36,882 bases of DNA from an uncultured Prevotella sp. (GTDB taxonomy: Bacteria; Bacteroidota; Bacteroidia; Bacteroidales; Bacteroidaceae): NCBI GenBank assembly GCA_945833995.1, contig CAMAGM010000010.1:1-36882 (forward strand). The letters are read 5' to 3'. The notes beneath the pieces were generated by a model. The model made no database searches. It was not told where the DNA came from and was given only the letters and a program-made list of their open reading frames with translations. This document shows positions 16,741-24,480 of this stretch, piece by piece (position 1 is the stretch's first letter; each line of letters begins with the position of its first letter). Position numbers and translations under genes: made by a program.

Positions 16741-16890
16741 TTTTAGAAGGTAGAGGGGAGAAGGTAGAGGGTAGAGATATGTTCTACCCATGGTTTTTAG
16801 GCAGTTCAGTAATCTCTACCTTCTACCTTCTACCCTCTACCCTCTACCTTCTACCTTCTACCCTCTACCTTCTACCCTCTACCTTCTCTA
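16741..16890. repeat. Inverted heptad-repeat element (GGTAGAG arms), copy A-prime
   Basis: The short left arm (TTTTAGAAGGTAGAGG onward, 16741-16777) and long right arm (about 16813-16890, TACCTTC/TACCCTC units) enclose a 43-nt core. Read on the minus strand the core matches the core at 20687-20729 in about 36 of 43 positions (shared ACTGCCTAA and ACCATGGGTAGAAC). The last right-arm unit supplies the TAG stop codon of dprA. It occupies nearly the whole 171-bp gap between dprA and dusB. Confidence 0.9.
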
Positions 16891-18018
16891 CATTATCAAA
16901 TGATAACTGCCTCCTGCCAATGGCCTTACCACACCTGCCATCTCAAGCTCGAAGAGGAGTTGGTTGAGGTTGGAGATGGGGAGACCGGTCTTAACAAGAA
17001 GCGTGTTCAGCTGTAGGTCGCCGAAACGTTGCAGTGCATCGACTATGTGCTGCTGCTCTGCCGTGATGTCGGGAAACAGCTCACGCTCGATGCCATGCGA
17101 CTGGGCTTTGGCAAGCAGGGCATCGGTATGCCAACCCATAGTCTCGACGAAACTCTCGGCAGAGGTGATAAGGGTGGCGCGGTTGTCGCGGATGAGGTTG
17201 TTGCAACCCTCGGAGTATTTGTCGTTGACGCGCCCTGGGAAGGCAAACACCTCACGACCATATTCCTGTGCTATGCGGGCAGTGATGAGACTTCCGCCGC
17301 GCGAGGCTGACTCCACCACTACGCAAGCGTCGGAAATGCCAGCCACGATGCGGTTGCGGCTGATGAAATTGATGCGGTCAATCTTTGTCGCCGACATATA
17401 TTCCGTCAGCAGTCCTCCCTGGCTGACCATTCGTCTTGCCGTGTCGCGGTGGGATTGCGGATAGAGCGTGTCGAGTCCGTGTGCCAGCACTCCCACGGTG
17501 TCGAATCCGTTGTCGAGTGCCTGCAGGTGGGCATTGATGTCGGCTCCGTAGGCAAGACCGCTGACGATGAGCACGTCGGGGCAGAGCGTGCGCAGTGAGG
17601 AGACGAACCGCCTGATGGTGTCGATGCCGTAGGAAGTGCAGTGTCGGGTGCCAATGATGCTGATGACGTGCTTTCGGTTGAGGTCGGCATTACCTTTATA
17701 ATATAGTGCCACGGGAGCATCGGGGCAGTCGTTGAGGCGTTGCGGATAGTTTTCGTCGCCATAGCACAGGATGCTGATGCCGTGGTCGTTGCAGAACTCC
17801 ATTTCCTTCTCGGCAATGGCAATGGCATCGTTCCAGTCGCAGCCCACCACTTCCCTCAGCCGTTGTGAGCAGTCGGGAATGATGGTTGTGAGGTCGTCGC
17901 GATGTGCAAAGATCTCCTTGCCGTTGCCTACTTCCTGATAAAGCCGAAGCATGACTTCCGGATTGACGTAGCCGATGCGCGTCAGTGCCAGCGTGTAAAG
18001 TTTCTCTTCTTCAGTCAT
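16888..18018 (-). CDS. dprA: DNA-processing protein DprA (Smf)
   Basis: Binds incoming single-stranded DNA and loads RecA during transformation; 376 aa, full length. An N-terminal SAM/HhH-like part (1-70) precedes the Rossmann-like DprA domain at about 90-300: VISIIGTRHCTSYG, IVSGLAYGADINAHLQAL, GVLAHGLDTLYPQSHR, FISRNRIVAGIS, GRVNDKYSEGCNNLI. A C-terminal winged helix (EQQHIVDALQRFGDLQLNTLL) closes the protein. The thioesterase gene ends 3 bp upstream, so they are likely co-transcribed. The stop codon is part of a GGTAGAG repeat arm. Confidence 0.95.
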   Translation of the reverse strand: MTEEEKLYTLALTRIGYVNPEVMLRLYQEVGNGKEIFAHRDDLTTIIPDCSQRLREVVGCDWNDAIAIAEKEMEFCNDHGISILCYGDENYPQRLNDCPDAPVALYYKGNADLNRKHVISIIGTRHCTSYGIDTIRRFVSSLRTLCPDVLIVSGLAYGADINAHLQALDNGFDTVGVLAHGLDTLYPQSHRDTARRMVSQGGLLTEYMSATKIDRINFISRNRIVAGISDACVVVESASRGGSLITARIAQEYGREVFAFPGRVNDKYSEGCNNLIRDNRATLITSAESFVETMGWHTDALLAKAQSHGIERELFPDITAEQQHIVDALQRFGDLQLNTLLVKTGLPISNLNQLLFELEMAGVVRPLAGGSYHLIM

Positions 18019-18021
18019 CTT

Positions 18022-18453
18022 TCACTCCTCTCTCCTCTCTCCACACTCCTCACTCCCCATTTTCCCCAACAACGCCTTGTCATATTCCTCGCTTGTAGCC
18101 AGTCTGCCATTGACGAGGCAAACGATGTCTATCTCGCCGTGGAAGCAGAGTTTCTCGTCGGAAGCGCGGAAGATGTCTTGCAGGAAGACATATTTCAAGC
18201 CATCCTTCCTCAGTGCGAGGCGTGAGATGAACTCGTCGTCGCACTGCAGTGGTGTCTTGAACTTCAGGTTCATTCGCGCCACCACGGCATCGACACCCTT
18301 GCGGTGCATCTCAGCGAAACTCAGTCCACGCGACTTTAGGAACAGGTGGCGCGTGTGTTCCGTGTAGTGAAGATAATTGGCATTGTTCACTATGCCCTCG
18401 ATGTCGCACTCATAGTCGCGAACCATCATTCGTGTCTCAAAAATATATTTCAT
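18022..18453 (-). CDS. Acyl-CoA thioesterase, hotdog fold (YbgC/4HBT family)
   Basis: Cytoplasmic single-domain hotdog thioesterase of 143 aa. The active-site region reads YECDIEGIVNNANYLHYTEH, with Asp17 at the catalytic position of 4HBT enzymes. The start overlaps the stop of the DUF2851 gene (ATGA), and dprA begins 3 bp after its end, so the three form an operon. The last dozen residues (about SEECGERREE) are encoded by a purine-rich heptad repeat that also occurs in the GH3 gene. The natural C-terminus has probably been replaced or extended by it. The acyl substrate is unknown. Confidence 0.85.
   Translation of the reverse strand: MKYIFETRMMVRDYECDIEGIVNNANYLHYTEHTRHLFLKSRGLSFAEMHRKGVDAVVARMNLKFKTPLQCDDEFISRLALRKDGLKYVFLQDIFRASDEKLCFHGEIDIVCLVNGRLATSEEYDKALLGKMGSEECGERREE
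18024..18058. repeat. Single heptad-repeat arm (GGAGTGA/GGAGAGA type) encoding a C-terminus
   Basis: On the minus strand this reads as GGAGTGA- and GGAGAGA-type units. They lie inside the 3' end of the thioesterase gene up to its stop codon. The same units form the right arm at 28046-28107. No core or opposite arm is present. Confidence 0.7.
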
Positions 18454-19751
18454 TTTTCAACCTTTTTCAAGTATTCATATCCTATGCGGCAACGGAGGCA
18501 GTCGCGTTTGTCGCAATACATCTTCTTAAGCTGTATCAGGGCTTGGGAATCGCCTGCGTTGGCTACTTCGAGTCCGCACTCCCGCCACATGCGTATGATG
18601 TGGTTGTTCTCAGCCTTCAGCTGTTCGAGAATGTCGAAGGCAAGCTCGCAGAGCTGTTCGCGGCACGAGTGCCTGCCATAGGCGAAAAGTATAGGCACGG
18701 CGGTGTTTATCAGCAGCAGGTTGATGGAGAAGGGCGACATGCTCTTGCTGTTGTGGGGACTCTCGGCACCGAAGGCGTAGTGGGTGCCCCAATATGGCGT
18801 GACATGTGTCTCCAACAGTGAGCTTATCTCGTTTGCCGTCCTACACTCTATGAGGCTGCTTAGCGACAAGCGGCGCTCGTAGTAGAGGTTGGCAAGTTGG
18901 GAGATGCGTATGTGTGGGAAGTTCTGAGGGCGGAGCCTCAGGAAGCGCCACTGCTTGAAATCCATCGGTGTGAGCGAGAACTTGTGGGCGAAATAGCGGT
19001 ACTCTCTTGCCATCTTCTGATAGTAAGGGTCTGCCAACGCTGCCTGCTGATACTTTGGTGGCACGGAGGAGATGTCGAGCAGACCAGCCTGCCCCATGAA
19101 CATTGCCTCAATCTGGAACAGGTCGTCGCGGTGGTGTGCCACGCAGTTGAGGTGGAGGTTTGTTGCCCATTGCTCAAAGGCGTCGCCATTGATTCCGAAC
19201 CCGTAGTTGCGTGCCAAGGTGACGAAGAGCGCGTCCTCCCACGAGCCGCCAAGTTTCTCGGCGCGCTGCCTGATGGCTTCCGTCTTCTGTTCGAGGCGCT
19301 CGGTCTCAAGGGCTGACATCCACGAGTGGACGGTGAGCGTGGTCAGCTGTGGCACGATCTTGTAGCAGGGCGGATAGTTGTCGGTTGCCATGAGGGTTTG
19401 GTAGTTGTCCCTCACGTGCTGCGGCACACTGAGCTGCAGTTGTGGCAGAGCCTCGCCCTTGGAGTTCACTACGTCGGCATCGACGGTCTCAGCAACGTGG
19501 AGTATTACGTTGTCGTAGGCGGAGTCGTGGTCGTGACCGTGGGCGAACCAGTCCTTCGAGTGGTCGTGAATCTCAATGTTTCCCACCCATGTCTGTCCGT
19601 CAATCCTCACTTTGGCGTTGAAGAAGTCGGGGCCTGCGTTGCGGTTGTGCAGTCCCGGGTCGATAATCTCCACAAAGCGTCCGTCCGTTGTCCTTAGCTC
19701 GCCGAGTGGAGTCATTCGGTGTTTCCAAACGTAGTGCAAGAGTTGTTCCAT
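18450..19751 (-). CDS. DUF2851 family protein
   Basis: Conserved Bacteroidetes protein of 433 aa and unknown function. The start MEQLLHYVWKHR (19751) is preferred; the open frame up to 19883 would cross the promoter box at 19780-19787. Recognisable family stretches are LLHYVWKHRM near the N-terminus, IIDPGLHNRNAGPDFFNAKV, WVGNIEIHDHSKDWFAHGHD (histidine/aspartate-rich) and YGFGINGDAFEQWA. The C-terminus has a cysteine cluster (CDKRDCLRCRIG) that may bind metal. There is no signal peptide. It is first in the operon with the thioesterase and dprA. Confidence 0.8.
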   Translation of the reverse strand: MEQLLHYVWKHRMTPLGELRTTDGRFVEIIDPGLHNRNAGPDFFNAKVRIDGQTWVGNIEIHDHSKDWFAHGHDHDSAYDNVILHVAETVDADVVNSKGEALPQLQLSVPQHVRDNYQTLMATDNYPPCYKIVPQLTTLTVHSWMSALETERLEQKTEAIRQRAEKLGGSWEDALFVTLARNYGFGINGDAFEQWATNLHLNCVAHHRDDLFQIEAMFMGQAGLLDISSVPPKYQQAALADPYYQKMAREYRYFAHKFSLTPMDFKQWRFLRLRPQNFPHIRISQLANLYYERRLSLSSLIECRTANEISSLLETHVTPYWGTHYAFGAESPHNSKSMSPFSINLLLINTAVPILFAYGRHSCREQLCELAFDILEQLKAENNHIIRMWRECGLEVANAGDSQALIQLKKMYCDKRDCLRCRIGYEYLKKVEK

Positions 19752-19779
19752 ATTTTGCCAGTTTTTCTCTTTTCTTGCA

Positions 19780-19787
19780 CAAAAGTA
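19780..19787 (-). promoter_or_regulatory. -7 element for the DUF2851-thioesterase-dprA operon
   Basis: Minus-strand TACTTTTG, matching TAnnTTTG, 28 bp before the chosen start at 19751. No clear -33 box at the usual distance. Confidence 0.5.
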
Positions 19788-19851
19788 ATCAAAAAAAATG
19801 CAAAAAAGGCAGCTAAAGCGGCTTTGTTCTGATTTTTTAACTGAAAACCAA

Positions 19852-19880
19852 TTGATTATGCATAAAATTCCGTAACTTTG
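19852..19880 (+). promoter_or_regulatory. dapB promoter
   Basis: TTG at 19852-19854, 18-bp spacer and TAACTTTG at 19873-19880, followed by the dapB ATG at 19904. A good Bacteroidetes-type promoter, divergent from the DUF2851 operon. Confidence 0.7.
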
Positions 19881-19903
19881 CACCGAAATTTAACAAGAAC
19901 AGT

Positions 19904-20659
19904 ATGAAAATAGCATTAATAGGTTACGGAAAGATGGGCAAGATGATAGAGGAGATTGCCCTGAGTAGAGGTCATGAGATAGTAAGCATTATCGACATTG
20001 ACAATCAGGAGGATTTCGACAGTCCTGAGTTTGCCTCTGCCGATGTGGCAATAGAATTCACGGCACCACACGTCGCTTACGGCAACTATCTGCGTGCCTT
20101 CAGCCACAACGTGAAGGTGGTGAGTGGCTCTACGGGCTGGATGAGCGAGCATCGTGAGGATGTGGAGCGTCTGTGCCGTGAGGAGGGTCAGACTCTCTTC
20201 TGGGCATCGAATTTCTCCATCGGCGTTGCCATTTTCTCGGCAGTGAACCGCTATTTGGCAAAGATTATGAACCAGTTCCCACAGTATGACGTGGAGATGG
20301 AAGAGGTACACCACATACACAAGCTCGACGCGCCAAGCGGAACTGCCATAACACTGGCAGAGGAGATTGTGGCTGACGTGGACCGCAAGGCTTCGTGGAC
20401 CAAGGGAACTTTGCTGCGTCCCGACGGAACAATTGAGGGCACGGCACAGGCTGCCGCCGACCAGCTCCGCATCGACTCCGTCCGCCGCGACGAGGTGCCG
20501 GGAATACACACCATAAAGTATGACAGCGATGCCGACTGCATCACCATCACCCACGATGCCCACTCGCGCCGCGGCTTTGCCCTCGGCGCCGTGCTTGCTG
20601 CCGAATACACAAAAGACCATAGCGGTCTGTTGACTATAAGTGATATGTTTAAATTTTAG
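19904..20659 (+). CDS. dapB: 4-Hydroxy-tetrahydrodipicolinate reductase
   Basis: NAD(P)H-dependent step of lysine/diaminopimelate synthesis; 251 aa. The N-terminal Rossmann motif is ALIGYGKMGKMIEEIA, followed by SGSTGW and FWASNFSIGVAIF. The substrate-binding signature is HHIHKLDAPSGTAITLAEEI near residue 137. It heads a plus-strand cluster with lepB, a degenerate lepB copy and a WbqC-family gene. The TAG stop codon (20657-20659) is part of the conserved left end TTTTAGAAGG of a repeat element. Confidence 0.96.
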   Translation: MKIALIGYGKMGKMIEEIALSRGHEIVSIIDIDNQEDFDSPEFASADVAIEFTAPHVAYGNYLRAFSHNVKVVSGSTGWMSEHREDVERLCREEGQTLFWASNFSIGVAIFSAVNRYLAKIMNQFPQYDVEMEEVHHIHKLDAPSGTAITLAEEIVADVDRKASWTKGTLLRPDGTIEGTAQAAADQLRIDSVRRDEVPGIHTIKYDSDADCITITHDAHSRRGFALGAVLAAEYTKDHSGLLTISDMFKF

Positions 20660-20758
20660 AAGGTAGAGGGTAGAAGGTAGAGGGTAGAGATTACCACACT
20701 GCCTAACAACCATGGGTAGAACTATTCTCTACCTTCTACCCTCTACCTTCTACCCTCC
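20654..20758. repeat. Inverted heptad-repeat element (GGTAGAG arms), copy A
   Basis: The left arm (20654-20690, GGTAGAG/GGTAGAA units) and right arm (about 20726-20758) flank a 43-nt core, which starts GAGATTACCACACTGC and ends ACTATTCTC. The core is the reverse-strand relative of the one at 16741-16890. It also shares both ends with the core inside the GH3 gene (28009-28050). It fills the gap between dapB and lepB. Confidence 0.9.
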
Positions 20759-20771
20759 CAAAAAATAACCA

Positions 20772-22208
20772 ATGGAAGATCTAAGTAAAAAGAAACTGAA
20801 CATGAAGGTGCAGTGGACGAAGTTTGCCGTAGTCCTCGCACTCTACATCGCATTCCTCATTTGGGTGAAAAGCTGGCTCGGAATAGTGGTCATACCTTTC
20901 ATCTACGACGTCTATATAACAAAGAAGATAAAGTGGCAGTGGTGGAAAGAGGCTGAGAAGCCCGTGAAGTTCGTCATGTCGTGGATTGACGCACTCGTCT
21001 TCGCCCTTGTCGCAGTCTATTTCATCAACCTCTTCTTCTTCCAGAACTACGTCATTCCATCGAGTTCGTTGGAGAAATCGCTGCTCACGGGCGACTATCT
21101 CTTCGTGAGCAAGGTGAGCTATGGACCGCGCATACCAGAGACTCCGCTGACCATGCCGCTCACACAGCACACATTGCCAGTGGTGGATTGCAAGTCGTAT
21201 ATCGAGTGGCCACACTGGGACTACCGCCGCGTGAAGGGACTGGGAAAGGTGGAGCTGAACGACATCGTGGTGTTCAACTATCCCGCTGGCGACACTCTCT
21301 GCTCGGCACCACAATACCAGAGCTACGACTACTATGGAATGTGCTACAGCATAGGCTATCAGCTCTATCCGCAGCGACCCAATCCCGACTCGCTGTCGGC
21401 AATGGACCGCATAAGGTATTTCAACACCATCTACGAGGCGGGACGTGAGGAACTGCGCCGCAACCCGCACGAGTATGGGGAGATAACGACTCGACCCACC
21501 GACCGCCGCGAGAACTATGTGAAGCGCTGTGTGGGACTGCCGGGACAGACCTTGCAGATAAAGAACCGCATAGTTTATCTTGACGGTAAGGCAAACAAGG
21601 AGCCTGAGGAGGTGCAATACTCCTACTACGTGAAGCTCCGCCAGCGCCTGCCAGAGGAGATGCTGAAGGAGCTTGGAATATCGTCGGAGGATTTGCTTAG
21701 CCTCAATTCCGCAGGCTATATGCCTCTCACGAAGCGTGCCGTTGCCACACTGTCGCAGCGCAAGGACTTGGTGGAGAGCATAGAGATAAACACCGAGGCA
21801 AGCGACCTTGAGATTTATCCACTGAACGGCAACAAGCACTGGACGCGCGACAACTACGGCCCGATTTGGATTCCCGCCAAGGGAAAGAGCATCGACCTCA
21901 CGCTCGACAACATTGCGGTGTATGAGCGTCCGATAAGGGTGTATGAGCACAACGACCTGCAGATACGCGACAATAAGATTTACATCAACGGCAAGGAGGC
22001 TAAGTCCTACACGTTCAAGATGGACTACTACTGGATGATGGGCGACAACCGCCACAACTCTGCCGACTCGCGCTATTGGGGTTTCGTGCCTGAGGACCAC
22101 ATCGTGGGCAAGCCAATATTCATCTGGTGGTCGAGCGACCCTGACCGCAACGGATTCTCAGGCATACGCTGGAGCCGACTGTTCCGATTTGTGGACAACA
22201 TCAAGTAG
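20772..22208 (+). CDS. lepB: Signal peptidase I
   Basis: Inner-membrane Ser/Lys protease that removes Sec signal peptides; 478 aa, long because of Bacteroidetes-type insertions. Two hydrophobic segments (about 18-47 and 70-93) precede the catalytic domain. The catalytic serine is Ser99 in VIPSSSLEKSL, which aligns with the classical IPSGSM box. The catalytic lysine is Lys251 in YVKRCVGLPGQT. Box E is intact (MMGDNRHNSADSRYWGFVP). It follows dapB across a repeat element, and its stop codon runs straight into an AATTAAG heptad arm. Confidence 0.95.
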   Translation: MEDLSKKKLNMKVQWTKFAVVLALYIAFLIWVKSWLGIVVIPFIYDVYITKKIKWQWWKEAEKPVKFVMSWIDALVFALVAVYFINLFFFQNYVIPSSSLEKSLLTGDYLFVSKVSYGPRIPETPLTMPLTQHTLPVVDCKSYIEWPHWDYRRVKGLGKVELNDIVVFNYPAGDTLCSAPQYQSYDYYGMCYSIGYQLYPQRPNPDSLSAMDRIRYFNTIYEAGREELRRNPHEYGEITTRPTDRRENYVKRCVGLPGQTLQIKNRIVYLDGKANKEPEEVQYSYYVKLRQRLPEEMLKELGISSEDLLSLNSAGYMPLTKRAVATLSQRKDLVESIEINTEASDLEIYPLNGNKHWTRDNYGPIWIPAKGKSIDLTLDNIAVYERPIRVYEHNDLQIRDNKIYINGKEAKSYTFKMDYYWMMGDNRHNSADSRYWGFVPEDHIVGKPIFIWWSSDPDRNGFSGIRWSRLFRFVDNIK

Positions 22209-22255
22209 AATTAAAAATTAAGAATTAAAAATTAAGAGTTAAGAGTTAAGAATAA
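22206..22255. repeat. AATTAAG/AGTTAAG heptad arm after lepB
   Basis: Starting on the lepB stop codon there are seven consecutive 7-bp units (AATTAAA, AATTAAG, AGTTAAG). No opposite arm or core follows before the next gene. The same unit in the opposite sense occurs at 24421-24480 and 25081-25147. Confidence 0.75.
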
Positions 22256-22278
22256 ATAAAGGTCATTAGGGTTGAGCA

Positions 22279-22806
22279 TTGAACTGGAGGAAGACCATTA
22301 TCGCCATTGTGGTGGCAACAGTAGCCCTCTTCGCTTTCAGGGCATTGGTCCTGACCATTTACACCATAGGGGGCACCGCTCTTGAGCCATATTTCAAGAG
22401 CGGCGACCGAATAATGGTCAATCGCTGGAGCTATGGATTGCGCACAGGCGAGATAAACGGGCTCTTCGGCTACGGAAGACTTGGCGCAAGAATGCCGTCG
22501 CGAGGTGACTTCGTTGCCTTCGACAATCCTTCAGGGAATGTTGAGGGACTGTTTGTGGGGCGGATAAAGTCGCTGCCAGGCGACACCATTACCACCAAGC
22601 AGGGACCATATCTCGTGCCAGGAATAGTGACGTGTGCCAATCAGAACTACTATGTGGTGGAGATGGGAAAGAACCGACAGGCGTGCACCATTCCCGAGAC
22701 AAGCATAATAGGGCGCGTGGTGCTCGTAGTCTATAATCATGACGACTCAAAGGCTTTCTATTCGGGTTTCGACCCTAAGCGATGGTTTATGGGAATAAGG
22801 AATTAG
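22279..22806 (+). CDS. Degenerate signal peptidase I paralogue lacking both catalytic residues
   Basis: Membrane-anchored S26-fold protein of 175 aa. The start must be TTG (22279): an in-frame TGA lies at 22273-22275 and no ATG precedes the membrane segment (7-28). Compared with lepB just upstream, the serine box VIPSSSLE reads TIGGTALE, so catalytic Ser99 corresponds to Ala34. The lysine box YVKRCVGLPGQT reads FVGRIKSLPGDT, so Lys251 corresponds to Gly94. Box E (GDNRHNSADSR) has shrunk to GKNR. The fold-forming parts (SGDRIMVNRWSYGLR, SRGDFVAFDNPSG, SLPGDT, IIGRVVLVVY) remain. It is probably a non-proteolytic partner or regulator; whether it is expressed is unknown. Confidence 0.8.
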   Translation: MNWRKTIIAIVVATVALFAFRALVLTIYTIGGTALEPYFKSGDRIMVNRWSYGLRTGEINGLFGYGRLGARMPSRGDFVAFDNPSGNVEGLFVGRIKSLPGDTITTKQGPYLVPGIVTCANQNYYVVEMGKNRQACTIPETSIIGRVVLVVYNHDDSKAFYSGFDPKRWFMGIRN

Positions 22807-22808
22807 GA

Positions 22809-23444
22809 ATGTCAGAAAGGGTAATTCTATCAACTACATATTTCGGGCCAGTGCAATGGTATCAGAAACTCAACGTGGCTGACGTTGTACTTGTTGAGGC
22901 GCATGAGAACTATTGCAAGCAGACCTATCGCAACCGTTGCGTCATAGCTACGGCAAACGGGGCGCAGGCTCTCACTGTTCCCGTGGAGCGTCCTGCCGAC
23001 ATCGACCTCAACCGCTGTCCTATACGCGACTTGCGCATCAGCGACCATGGGCGTTGGCGACAGCTGCATTGGAATGCGCTGCAGAGTGCTTATAGCGAGT
23101 CGCCGTTCTTTGAGTATTATGCCGACGACCTCCATCCCTTCTTCGACCGCCACTATGAGTTCCTGTTCGATTTCAACATGGAGATATGCGAGACGCTCTG
23201 CTCGCTTCTCGACGTAAGACCTACCATAAAACTGACGACAGAATATGTAAGACATGCTGACCTTGGCGAGGGATTTGCAGATTTCCGCGATTCCATCGTG
23301 CCAAAACATCCGCAGCCTGACCCATCGTTCACTCCGCGTCGCTACTATCAGGTGTTCGCCACGAAGCATGGCTTCCTGCCCAATCTGAGCGTTCTCGACC
23401 TGCTGTTCAATATGGGTCCAGAGGGAATATTCTTGTTGAAATAA
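22809..23444 (+). CDS. WbqC-family protein
   Basis: Protein of 211 aa from MSERVILSTTYFGPVQWYQKL; the start at 22809 lies 2 bp after the preceding stop codon. WbqC-family features are the N-terminal TTYFGPVQWYQKL and NRCVIATANGAQALTVPVE. The family occurs in surface-polysaccharide clusters, but its activity is not established. It is the last gene of the dapB-lepB-pseudo-lepB cluster, and the tight spacing implies co-translation with the upstream gene. A single GGAGTTAAGG unit directly follows the stop codon. Confidence 0.85.
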   Translation: MSERVILSTTYFGPVQWYQKLNVADVVLVEAHENYCKQTYRNRCVIATANGAQALTVPVERPADIDLNRCPIRDLRISDHGRWRQLHWNALQSAYSESPFFEYYADDLHPFFDRHYEFLFDFNMEICETLCSLLDVRPTIKLTTEYVRHADLGEGFADFRDSIVPKHPQPDPSFTPRRYYQVFATKHGFLPNLSVLDLLFNMGPEGIFLLK

Positions 23445-23532
23445 AGGAGTTAAGGAAGAAGTTTCCTTGAGCAAAGCGAAAAAAAGACGTTTGTTAGAGC
23501 TTCTCAAATAAGCAAGTAAAAATAGAACGGAT

Positions 23533-24414
23533 ATGGATAAGAAGAAAATCATTGATCTCAGTATGCGTGTGACCCAAGTGACACATAGTGGCACTGACTT
23601 CATCGACGGCGATGTGCTGTTGAGCGACAGGCTCAACAAGGCTTCCATGCCAACAAGTCCACATCGTATGACCTTCATTCTCGTGGCACTATGCACCAAG
23701 GGCGAGTGCACCCTTTCCCTCGATACGCAGCAGCTGACAATAAGGAAGAATGACGTGGTGATAATCTCCGACCGCCATATCGTGGACAATTTCCAGTCGA
23801 GCGACGATGCCGACGGACTTGTGATGATTCTCTCCGTAAACTTCTTCTACGAGGTGGTGAGCAATGTGAGCGACGTGTCGATGCTATTTTGCTTCTCACG
23901 CAAGCACCCCGTGGTGACGCTGACCGACAGTGAGGTGGAGCTTTTCCGCAGCTATTTCTTCATGCTGAAGGAGAAAGTGGGTGCTACGGACAACCATTTC
24001 CGCCGCGACATAGTGCGCACGCTTATACTTGCCATGTTCTACGACCTGAGCAATGTGATTGTGCGCATACAGGAATCGGAGAACAGGAAACAGACACGAG
24101 CCGATGCTATTTTCACCCAATTCATCAAGCTTGTTGAGCATAATTTCCGCATTGAGCGTAGGGTTGGTTGGTATGCCGAACAACTCTGCATCACTCCTAA
24201 ATATCTATCAGAGACAGTGAAGACTGTGAGCAACCGCACTCCCAACGATTGGATAGACAGTTATGTGACGTTGGAGATGCGCGTGTTGCTCAAGACCACA
24301 ACAAAGTCGATAAAGGAAATATCAGACGAACTGCACTTCCCAAACCAGTCGTTCCTCGGCAAGTTTTTCCGTGAGCATGTGGGAGTCAGCCCCTCCGCCT
24401 ATAGAAGGCAATAG
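23533..24414 (+). CDS. AraC-family transcriptional regulator
   Basis: Cytoplasmic regulator of 293 aa. The N-terminal part (about 20-170) looks like a cupin-type sensor (TLSLDTQQLTIRKNDVVIIS). The C-terminal 100 residues carry the two AraC helix-turn-helix motifs (AEQLCITPKYLSETVKTVSN and IKEISDELHFPNQSFLGKFFREHVGVSPSAYR). There is no adjacent operon that makes the target obvious; the downstream gene is convergent. The effector is unknown. Confidence 0.92.
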   Translation: MDKKKIIDLSMRVTQVTHSGTDFIDGDVLLSDRLNKASMPTSPHRMTFILVALCTKGECTLSLDTQQLTIRKNDVVIISDRHIVDNFQSSDDADGLVMILSVNFFYEVVSNVSDVSMLFCFSRKHPVVTLTDSEVELFRSYFFMLKEKVGATDNHFRRDIVRTLILAMFYDLSNVIVRIQESENRKQTRADAIFTQFIKLVEHNFRIERRVGWYAEQLCITPKYLSETVKTVSNRTPNDWIDSYVTLEMRVLLKTTTKSIKEISDELHFPNQSFLGKFFREHVGVSPSAYRRQ

Positions 24415-24420
24415 CATACG

Positions 24421-24480
24421 TTCTTAATTTCCAATTTCTCATTTTTAATTTTTAATTCTTAAGTTTTAATTTTTAATTCC
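24421..24480. repeat. TTAATTC/TTTTTAA heptad arm between convergent genes
   Basis: Pyrimidine-rich on the plus strand, so purine-rich in the sense of the DUF3109 gene, whose stop codon and last codons (about Ile-Lys-Asn) are encoded within it. The AraC gene ends 6 bp before it. Confidence 0.65.

Noticed and set aside
16717..16791. N-terminal extension of dusB
   Set aside because: Encoded by the GGTAGAG repeat element; the family normally begins near MKIGNIEF.
16801..16890. CRISPR-like array
   Set aside because: Contiguous 7-bp units with no spacers and no cas genes in the window.
19752..19883. N-terminal extension of the DUF2851 protein
   Set aside because: Cys/Phe-rich translation across the divergent promoter region; the family begins with MEQLLHYVW.
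20781..22100. Minus-strand open frame of 439 codons opposite lepB
   Set aside because: Composition is that of a shadow frame, with no motifs, and lepB has all of its catalytic boxes on the plus strand.
22209..22278. AT-rich heptads as a replication origin or partition site
   Set aside because: The same type of unit occurs at several gene ends, and no DnaA boxes or origin genes are nearby.
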